Part shown: positions 30,276 through 35,911 of the stretch, piece after piece
Numbering within the stretch: the first letter of the stretch is position 1
Layout: every line of letters starts with the position of its first letter
Assembly: GCA_947476535.1 (NCBI GenBank)
Contig: CANJRC010000029.1
Coordinates: 1 to 35,911, forward strand
Source of the DNA: Betaproteobacteria bacterium
GTDB taxonomy: Bacteria > Pseudomonadota > Gammaproteobacteria > Burkholderiales > SG8-39
Length of the DNA stretch: 35,911 nucleotides
Reading direction: 5' to 3'
Position numbers and translations under genes: made by a program
Notes under the pieces: model-generated
Told to the model about the DNA's origin: nothing
The model's input: only the letters and a program-made list of their open reading frames with translations
The model's database searches: none

Positions 30276-32891
30276 CTAGCGTACGCGCGATGCGCGAAGG
30301 CGAAGCGCGTTGAGAACCACCAACAGCGAACTGCCGGACATCCCGATCCCCGCGATCCAGGGCGTGACCCAGCCGGCAAACGCCAGCGGCAGGACGACGA
30401 GGTTGTAGCCCAGCGCCCAGGCCAGGTTCTGGCGCACAACGGCCCGCGTGCGGCGCGCCAGTTGCACCGCACGCGCCAGATCCATCGGCGAATCAGACAG
30501 CAGGACCGCATCGGCACGCACCTGCGCGAGATCCGTTCCCCCTCGCAAGGCAACCGACACGTCGGCCTGCGCCAGGACGGGCGCGTCATTGACGCCATCG
30601 CCAATCATTGCCACCCGCGCCCCTGCATGCTGCAAGGCCTTGACGTATGTCAGTTTCTCCGCCGGCGTCGCGCCGCCGCTGACGGCCGAAATGCCCAGTT
30701 GCATCGCCAAGCGCGCCACGACGGTCGGATCGTCCCCCGACAGCAAGTGAATGCGCCTGCCCATCGCACGCAGGCGCGAGATCGCCTCACCCGCACCCGG
30801 CCGCACGCGATCGCCCAGACGAAATGCCGCGATCCATCCGTGGTCGTCACCCAGCCACACGGTGGTATCTCCGGTTTGCAACCACGCCATGGGGGCGGCC
30901 TGGCCATGCAATGCCGCAACGAACCGCGCGCGACCAAGTCGATAGCGGCGCCCCAAAATTGTTGCCTCCATGCCCATGCCGGCCTCACTGTGGACGTTGC
31001 CGGGCGCGTCCAGAGTTGCGATGTTGTTTTCTGCGGCAGCCTCGAACAACGCACGGGCAACAGGGTGCTCGGAAGCACGCCCGATCGCCGCTGCCAGCGC
31101 AAGGCTGTCCGCGGCATCGCGCTTGGAGAAGCCCAGGGTTTCGAGAAGTGCCATATGGCCCAAGGTGAGCGTTCCGGTCTTGTCGAAGACGATGTCGGTC
31201 GCGGCCGCCAGGGACTCGATGGTGTCGCCCCGGGTGACGATCAGTCCGCCTCGCGCCAATTCGCCAGTGGCCACTGTCAGCGCCACCGGCATGGCAAGCG
31301 ACAGGGCGCAGGGGCAGGTCACGATCAGCACCGAGACAGCGATCCACAGGGCGCGAGAGGAATCAATCCAGGTCCATGCCAGACCCGACACCAGCGCGCA
31401 GAGCAGGATCACAACCACGAACCACCCGGCGGCACGCTGCGACAGGTCCAGCCAGCGCGGCCGCTCGCTCATGGCACGCTCCATGAGCCGCACGATGGCC
31501 GACAGCGCCGTATCCCCACCCGCGCGCTCAATCCGCATGGTGAAGGGGCTGCCTGCATTTACCCCGCCACCAATCAATGCGGCGCCCGATCGCCTGTGCA
31601 GGGGCTTGGACTCTCCTGTCAACAGCGCTTCGCTGACCGTGGCATGCGCGGACTCCAGCACACCATCGGCGGGAATCGTTTCGCCAGGACGCACTTCAAC
31701 GCGCTCGCCACGCTTGAGCAATGCGACAGGAATGGTCTCGCTGCTTACCCCACCCGCCAAGCGGTGCGCGGTCTCGGGCACCAACCGCGCCAGGTGCTGC
31801 AGGGCGCGCGCCGCACGCTGGCGTGCCAGCAGCTCGAGGAAGCGCCCAGCAAGCAGCAAGAACACGAACATCGTTACCGAATCAAAATAGACCGTGCCAT
31901 GACCGCGCACTGTGGACCAGACGCTTGCGGAAAACGACACCGCAATGCCCAGCGCCACCGGCACGTCCATGCCCAGGTTGCGGCTTTGCAGGTCACGCCA
32001 TGCCCCGCGAAAAAAGGGCGCCGCGGAATAGAGCATGACAGGCACCGTCAATATGAGTCCGGCCCAGCGCATCAATTGTTCGATGTCCGCGCTCATGCTG
32101 CCGGCATCGGCGATGTAAACGGGCAGCGCGTACATCATCACCTGCATCATGCCGAATCCTGCGACAAACAGCCGCCACAGGGCCGCAGCCCGTTCGCTCC
32201 TGTCGATCAGCGCCGCGCGCGATTCCTCGAACGGCCAAGCGCGATAGCCCACCGCGCGCACCGCCGCCAGAACACGGCTGAACGGCGACAGCGCAGCATC
32301 CCAGCGCACGCGCGCCCGGCGATTCGCGTAATTGACATCCACGCGCACCACCCCCGGAACACGGGACAACGTCTGCTCAACCAGCCACACGCAAGCCGTA
32401 CAGCGTATTCCTTCGAGCAGCAACTCGGCTTCCCGCAGGAACAGCCCAGGACTGCGGGTGCTCGGCACGCCATCAGGCTCGACCTCGTGCACGAAGCGCG
32501 ACTGCAAAACCGGGGAGTCGTACACGCTCAAGTCGTCGGGAAGCGCATCGGCAGGCGCCGCCACCCCAGCGGCGCCTGATACGGCATCCCGAAGTCGGTA
32601 GTAATCAGAGAGGCCTCGTCCGGCGATAGCCTGTGCGACAGCTTCGCAGCCCGGGCAGCACATGGCCCGCCATTCCCCGTCGATACGCACGCCAAACGAC
32701 GTTCCAGCCAACACCGGCAAGTCACAATGAAAACATGTGGCGCGTGGCGTCACCGCTTCCACCGCCCGCGAGACAGTCGGCGTCACTTCGATGTGCAAGG
32801 CGTCTTTCCCGACAATGTACTTTGGGTTGTCATGTCCTGTGCGCCACGCGCCGGTGGCCGCCCGTGTGTTAATGCCAACGGCCCGAAACAC
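30276..32891 (-). CDS. ccoI: Copper-translocating P1B-type ATPase CcoI (FixI)
   Basis: A P-type ATPase of up to 871 residues dedicated to copper delivery for cbb3 assembly. An N-terminal Cys domain (CFHC near 53-56, then MCCPGCEAV) precedes the HMA domain with CTAC. Eight membrane segments carry the ion motif VTCPCALSLAMP. The catalytic motifs DKTGTLTLG and GDGVNDAPVLAQADV are intact. The start is uncertain: GTG 32891 has its GGGAG directly adjacent, too close for a ribosome site, while an in-frame TTG at 32798 has GGGAA at normal spacing and would give about 840 residues. ccoS follows by 10 bp. An FNR promoter lies just upstream. Confidence 0.94.
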   Translation of the reverse strand: MFRAVGINTRAATGAWRTGHDNPKYIVGKDALHIEVTPTVSRAVEAVTPRATCFHCDLPVLAGTSFGVRIDGEWRAMCCPGCEAVAQAIAGRGLSDYYRLRDAVSGAAGVAAPADALPDDLSVYDSPVLQSRFVHEVEPDGVPSTRSPGLFLREAELLLEGIRCTACVWLVEQTLSRVPGVVRVDVNYANRRARVRWDAALSPFSRVLAAVRAVGYRAWPFEESRAALIDRSERAAALWRLFVAGFGMMQVMMYALPVYIADAGSMSADIEQLMRWAGLILTVPVMLYSAAPFFRGAWRDLQSRNLGMDVPVALGIAVSFSASVWSTVRGHGTVYFDSVTMFVFLLLAGRFLELLARQRAARALQHLARLVPETAHRLAGGVSSETIPVALLKRGERVEVRPGETIPADGVLESAHATVSEALLTGESKPLHRRSGAALIGGGVNAGSPFTMRIERAGGDTALSAIVRLMERAMSERPRWLDLSQRAAGWFVVVILLCALVSGLAWTWIDSSRALWIAVSVLIVTCPCALSLAMPVALTVATGELARGGLIVTRGDTIESLAAATDIVFDKTGTLTLGHMALLETLGFSKRDAADSLALAAAIGRASEHPVARALFEAAAENNIATLDAPGNVHSEAGMGMEATILGRRYRLGRARFVAALHGQAAPMAWLQTGDTTVWLGDDHGWIAAFRLGDRVRPGAGEAISRLRAMGRRIHLLSGDDPTVVARLAMQLGISAVSGGATPAEKLTYVKALQHAGARVAMIGDGVNDAPVLAQADVSVALRGGTDLAQVRADAVLLSDSPMDLARAVQLARRTRAVVRQNLAWALGYNLVVLPLAFAGWVTPWIAGIGMSGSSLLVVLNALRLRASRVR

Positions 32892-32925
32892 CTCCCATAT
32901 GCGGTGCCGACCATTCGCCGCATGA

Positions 32926-32967
32926 ATCCTACGGGCCGACTCTGGCCAGCGCGTTGATATGGATCAA
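32926..32967 (-). promoter_or_regulatory. FNR-dependent promoter of ccoI-ccoS
   Basis: On the minus strand the box reads TTGAT-CCAT-ATCAA (32967 to 32954), a perfect match to the FNR consensus. TAGGAT (32931 to 32926) follows 22 bases later as the -10 hexamer, again giving a centre near -41.5. A transcript would start near 32919, about 28 bases before the GTG at 32891. The box is also about 134 bp upstream of the divergent pyrE start, but no matching -10 was seen on that side. Confidence 0.82.
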
Positions 32968-32985
32968 GGCCCGCCCGGCGCATCG

Positions 32986-33061
32986 ATGCGCTTTGCCGCC
33001 CACGACCGACTTCGGGCGGTCGCTACATTCCTGCCGGAACCCCGACATCGGCGAAGCGCAT
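32986..33061 (+). other. Long structured leader upstream of pyrE
   Basis: ATGCGCTTTGCCG (32986-32998) pairs with CGGCGAAGCGCAT (33049-33061) over 13 positions with one G-U. The 50-base interior can form either CGACCG/CGGTCG (33003-33008 with 33017-33022) or an overlapping CCGCCC/GGGCGG pairing, which exclude each other. No T-run follows. pyrE is attenuated by UTP-sensitive structures in some bacteria, but no classical attenuator is visible here. Confidence 0.5.
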
Positions 33062-33100
33062 GCCGTTGAGGTCGCCGGTGATAATGCGTAACATCCGCTC

Positions 33101-33799
33101 ATGCTCAAGACCACAACCGTCACAGCCGCCGATCAGCACGGGAACTTCAGGCGGGAGTTCATCGCCTTCTGCATAGCGCAGGGCGTATTGAAATTCGGCC
33201 GGTTTACCACCAAATCCGGACGCGAAACGCCGTACTTTTTCAATGCCGGGTTGTTCAATACCGGCGCGGCTCTCGACAAGCTCGCGCAGTTCTACGCAAG
33301 AGCCATCGTCGCCTCCGGCCTGTCGTTCGACATGCTGTTCGGTCCGGCCTACAAGGGGATCGTCCTTGCGTCGGCTACGGCCATGGCCCTGTCCCGCACC
33401 GGAGAAGGCCTTCCCGGTCGCAATGTCCCGTTCTCCTACAACCGCAAGGAAGCGAAGGATCACGGCGAGGGTGGTACGGTTGTGGGCGCCCCCCTGGCCG
33501 GCCGGGTGCTGATCGTCGATGACGTAATGACCGCCGGTACCGCCGTGCGCGAATCGGTGTCCATCATCCGGGCGGCCGGGGCAACACCGGCCGCCGTGGC
33601 GATATCGCTCGATCGCATGGAGCGCGGGACCGGTGAGTTGTCTGCCGTCCAGGAAGTACAGAAGCTCTTTGGGATGCCCGTCGTCGCCATCGCACGGCTG
33701 GACGATTTGCTCTCCTACCTGCAGGAAACGCCGGAATTCCGGCAGAATATCGACGCCATTCTGAAATACCGCGAGCTTTACGGCATATCTACAGGATAA
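33101..33799 (+). CDS. pyrE: Orotate phosphoribosyltransferase
   Basis: A 232-residue enzyme that joins orotate and PRPP to give OMP in pyrimidine synthesis. The PRPP-binding loop [17 protein letters not shown] near 135-151, [11 protein letters not shown], and the flexible-loop stretch [13 protein letters not shown] are standard. Length is normal. It is transcribed away from ccoI, from a leader with a long stem-loop. Upstream genes in the pathway are not in the window. Confidence 0.96.
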   Translation: MLKTTTVTAADQHGNFRREFIAFCIAQGVLKFGRFTTKSGRETPYFFNAGLFNTGAALDKLAQFYARAIVASGLSFDMLFGPAYKGIVLASATAMALSRTGEGLPGRNVPFSYNRKEAKDHGEGGTVVGAPLAGRVLIVDDVMTAGTAVRESVSIIRAAGATPAAVAISLDRMERGTGELSAVQEVQKLFGMPVVAIARLDDLLSYLQETPEFRQNIDAILKYRELYGISTG

Positions 33800-33804
33800 A
33801 TCCG

Positions 33805-34479
33805 ATGCCCAGACCACACATGTGCAAGGCACCTCCGATGAGCATCCCCGGGGTTGTAATCAGGATTTCAATACTTGTCGGCTTGGCATGCTGCGTCGCC
33901 AGCGGACCGGCCAGTGCCCAAAGCCGCATGTACAAATGCGTTGACGCCAAGGGCAAGACCTACTACACGCAAACCCCGCCGGCGGAATGCCTTGGCCGGG
34001 ACACGCAGATCATCAACAGCAAGAGCGGCTCCGTGGTCAACAAAATCGAAGGCCAGCTGACCCCGGAGCAGCAGGCGCAGCGCGAGGAAGAAAAAAAGAA
34101 GAAGGCCGAACAGGAAGCGCAGGCCCGCGAAGAACGGCGCAAGAACACCGCACTGCTCAATACCTATTCGAGCGAGAAGGATATCAACGATGCGCGGGCG
34201 CGAGCGCTCAAGGAAAACGAGGCCGGGATCAACGAGACGGAGAAGCGCATTGCCGCCGCCCTCAAGCGCCAGAAGGAGCTGGACAGCGAGAAGGAGTTCT
34301 ATGTCAAGACGGCCCCGCCACCAAAGCTCGCGCAGGACCTTCGGAACAACGAAGTCGACATGAAGAACCAGCGGGAGCTACTGGAGGTCCAGAAGAAGCA
34401 GGTCAGCACGATCAACACCAAGTACGGCGAGGACAAACGACGCTTCCTCGAACTGACCAAGGGCGGCTCCAAGCGCTGA
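33805..34479 (+). CDS. Exported DUF4124 coiled-coil protein
   Basis: A secreted or periplasmic protein of 224 residues (213 if started at the ATG at 33838). A signal peptide (SIPGVVIRISILVGLACCVA, ending ASAQS) is followed by a DUF4124 domain (MYKCVDAKGKTYYTQTPPAE), then a long Lys/Glu/Gln-rich coiled coil from about residue 80 to 215. ATG 33805 has an AGGAT site seven or eight bases upstream and starts 5 bp after pyrE; ATG 33838 gives a more ordinary signal peptide. The function of DUF4124 proteins is unknown; the domain occurs singly or in front of other domains. It is probably co-transcribed with pyrE. Confidence 0.85.
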   Translation: MPRPHMCKAPPMSIPGVVIRISILVGLACCVASGPASAQSRMYKCVDAKGKTYYTQTPPAECLGRDTQIINSKSGSVVNKIEGQLTPEQQAQREEEKKKKAEQEAQAREERRKNTALLNTYSSEKDINDARARALKENEAGINETEKRIAAALKRQKELDSEKEFYVKTAPPPKLAQDLRNNEVDMKNQRELLEVQKKQVSTINTKYGEDKRRFLELTKGGSKR

Positions 34480-34525
34480 GCGCAAAGCGCGTCGAAGCGG
34501 CGCTGCGACGGGGTGCAGCCCCACC

Positions 34526-34541
34526 CCGGGCCGACGCCCGG
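34526..34541. terminator. Hairpin in the convergent gap between the DUF4124 and acyl-CoA synthetase genes
   Basis: CCGGGC (34526-34531) pairs perfectly with GCCCGG (34536-34541) around CGAC. It ends three bases before the stop of the convergent synthetase gene and would fold in both transcripts. A nearby GGGGT/ACCCC pairing (34510-34525) adds structure. There is no T-run. Confidence 0.4.
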
Positions 34542-34543
34542 AA

Positions 34544-35911
34544 TCAGATCTGCTTTTCGCGGCCCGCCCAATATGGGTCGCGCAAGGCGCGCTTGTTCAC
34601 CTTGTCGTGCGTGACGCGGGGAAACTCCTTGCGATACTCCACCCGGGCGACGCGCTGGAATTTTCCGAGCCGCGCATTTCCCCACTCCGCTAGTTCCGCT
34701 TCGCCCACCTTGGCACCTTCACGCATGATGGCAAACAGCAGCGGCGTTTCGCCCCACTTTTCGTGGGGAATGCCGATCGCCGTCGCCTCCATCACTTCAG
34801 GATGACGCATGAACACTTCCTCGATGTCGGCCGCGAATATGTTGATGCCACCTGACTTGATCATGTCCTTGAGGCGTCCCGAGATGTAAAGGTAGCCATC
34901 TTCGTCCATGCGGCCGATGTCACCGCTGCGCAGGTAGGTACGACCGTTGGGGCCTTTCCAAATGATGTCCTCGGTGCGCTTTTCGTCGCGGTAATAGCCC
35001 TTCATCAGGCCGGGGCTCCAGCCGCAGATCTCGCCCGTCTTGCCGCGCGCCAGCTGCTTGCCCTTTTCGTTGATGATGCAGATGTCGCCGCCGAATACCG
35101 GCAGACCGACGCTTCCCACCTTGCCATGCGTCATGTCCTCGGGGGTACACAAAGTGATGTAGCCCTCGGTCATGCCGTACATTTCCCATAGCCCGGCGCT
35201 GGGAATCTGCTTGCGAATACCCTCGGCCGTCTTGGTCGGCAGTGCCTGCCCGCCCGACACCAGCATCCTGAGCGAACTGTGGTCGTACTGGTGCAGGGCT
35301 GGCGACTCAAGCAGCACGATGAACTGGGTGGGCACCATGAAGACATGTGTGCATTTTTCGCGCTCGACCGTCTGGAAAAAATTCTCCCCGCTGAACTTCT
35401 TCAGCAACACGGTCGTCCCGCCGGAAAAGACGGTGGGCAGCATATTGATCCAGGTGCCGTTGGTATAGAGCGGCGTGGCGCACAGCGACACTGTCCAGCG
35501 GTCGATGAGGTGCACCGGGCCCACGCCGAACGAATACATGTGCCGCGCGAAATGGCTGTGCTCGATGCCCTTGGGAACGCCGGTAGTGCCAGAGCTGTAG
35601 ATGATGTTCATGGAGTCGGACATTTTCAGCTTGACCTTGGGGTCCTTAGGGGACCCGCCATCCACCAGCGCTTCGGCCGCCCTCCACATGCCGCCAAGCC
35701 CGCCGATGGCGTAGAAACCATCGGCCAGTACGTTGGTCAGCTGCCCCTTGATCGGCTCGATTTGCGGCGCCGTCACCGGATCGGCGAACACCCATTTCGC
35801 CTCGGAATTGTTGATCATGATGCCCAGGGAATCCTGCGCCAGCATGACGTTGATCGGCACGGTGACGCCGCCCGCCTTGATGGTGCCCCAGATGAGCTCG
35901 AACATCGCCAC
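34544..35911 (-). CDS. AMP-dependent acyl-CoA synthetase/ligase (N-terminus cut by window)
   Basis: The C-terminal 455 residues or so of a class I adenylate-forming enzyme that activates a carboxylic acid as acyl-AMP and then acyl-CoA. The frame is open to the window edge, so the N-terminus is missing. The phosphate loop is IIYSSGTTGVPKGIEHSH, followed by MYGMTEGY, GWSPGLMKGYYRD, the YLRSGDIGRMDEDGYLYISG motif, RLKDMIKSGGINIFAADIEE hinge and the near-terminal catalytic Lys in THDKVNKRALRD. The substrate is not evident; such genes often serve medium-chain, long-chain or aryl acids. The complete protein would be about 510-550 residues. Confidence 0.94.
   Translation of the reverse strand: MAMFELIWGTIKAGGVTVPINVMLAQDSLGIMINNSEAKWVFADPVTAPQIEPIKGQLTNVLADGFYAIGGLGGMWRAAEALVDGGSPKDPKVKLKMSDSMNIIYSSGTTGVPKGIEHSHFARHMYSFGVGPVHLIDRWTVSLCATPLYTNGTWINMLPTVFSGGTTVLLKKFSGENFFQTVEREKCTHVFMVPTQFIVLLESPALHQYDHSSLRMLVSGGQALPTKTAEGIRKQIPSAGLWEMYGMTEGYITLCTPEDMTHGKVGSVGLPVFGGDICIINEKGKQLARGKTGEICGWSPGLMKGYYRDEKRTEDIIWKGPNGRTYLRSGDIGRMDEDGYLYISGRLKDMIKSGGINIFAADIEEVFMRHPEVMEATAIGIPHEKWGETPLLFAIMREGAKVGEAELAEWGNARLGKFQRVARVEYRKEFPRVTHDKVNKRALRDPYWAGREKQI

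Noticed and set aside
30258-32579. A 773-codon open frame on the plus strand opposite ccoI
   Set aside because: It is exactly antisense to a fully conserved P-type ATPase, its product is low-complexity and Arg/His/Gln rich with no domain, and such frames arise from the codon bias of GC-rich genes.
1-35911. CRISPR arrays, tRNA or rRNA genes, insertion sequences, phage structural genes, attachment sites
   Set aside because: Read for on both strands; no regularly spaced repeats, cloverleaf or CCA-ending tRNA forms, transposase domains or integrase genes were recognised. The holin-like protein belongs to the housekeeping YqjE group.

Overview
The window is GC-rich and looks betaproteobacterial (Burkholderiales, Rhodocyclales or Nitrosomonadales type). 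The signs are a Bug-family solute-binding protein, a metX-metW pair, a yqjD-yqjE-yqjK trio, an AmpG permease, a DUF2322 protein and a complete cbb3-oxidase locus with FNR. No tRNA, rRNA, CRISPR array, insertion sequence or phage gene was found. Both ends cut through genes.

Layout. 1-786: 3' part of a Bug solute-binding protein. 870-2781: methionine genes metX-metW behind what reads as a complete SAM-II-type riboswitch with an intrinsic terminator. 2782-3339: mostly non-coding, with one possible small minus-strand gene and a decayed copy of the leader and first codons of the regulator gene at 8162. 3340-3654: DUF2322 protein. 3818-7864: catabolic cluster with an ABC-type solute-binding protein, ring-hydroxylating dioxygenase alpha and beta subunits and a short-chain dehydrogenase. 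8162-8980: XRE-type regulator with a structured leader, converging on ampG (8922-10193). 10531-11923: yqjDEK-like envelope genes plus a small membrane protein.

11965-20358 (minus strand) carries hemN, a DsbD_2/TauE-like membrane protein, a universal stress protein, a beta-CASP metallo-beta-lactamase RNase, an AMP/thymidine-phosphorylase-family enzyme and a Pat-type acyl-CoA synthetase/GNAT fusion. 20518-23858 (plus strand) is a regulatory block: a PAS histidine kinase, its NarL-type response regulator, a receiver-only regulator and an FNR protein with all its cluster cysteines. 23911-32891 (minus strand) is the cbb3 locus, ccoI-ccoS-ccoN-ccoO-ccoQ-ccoP-ccoG-ccoH, followed by a small membrane protein and a second universal stress protein. 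The window closes with pyrE, a DUF4124 coiled-coil protein and the C-terminal part of an AMP-dependent acyl-CoA synthetase.

How it fits together. From about 12 to 33 kb the content is a low-oxygen island: a high-affinity oxidase with its copper and haem assembly factors, anaerobic haem synthesis, FNR and a second sensor system. Three FNR boxes lie upstream of ccoI, upstream of ccoN and between hemN and the kinase. Two of them have a -10-like hexamer at the distance expected for FNR-activated promoters. The kinase PAS domain has a His where FixL has its haem ligand, so it may be a second oxygen or redox sensor. The RNase, NMP-phosphorylase-like enzyme and Pat genes suggest an RNA-to-ribose-phosphate salvage branch linked to this programme; that is inference.
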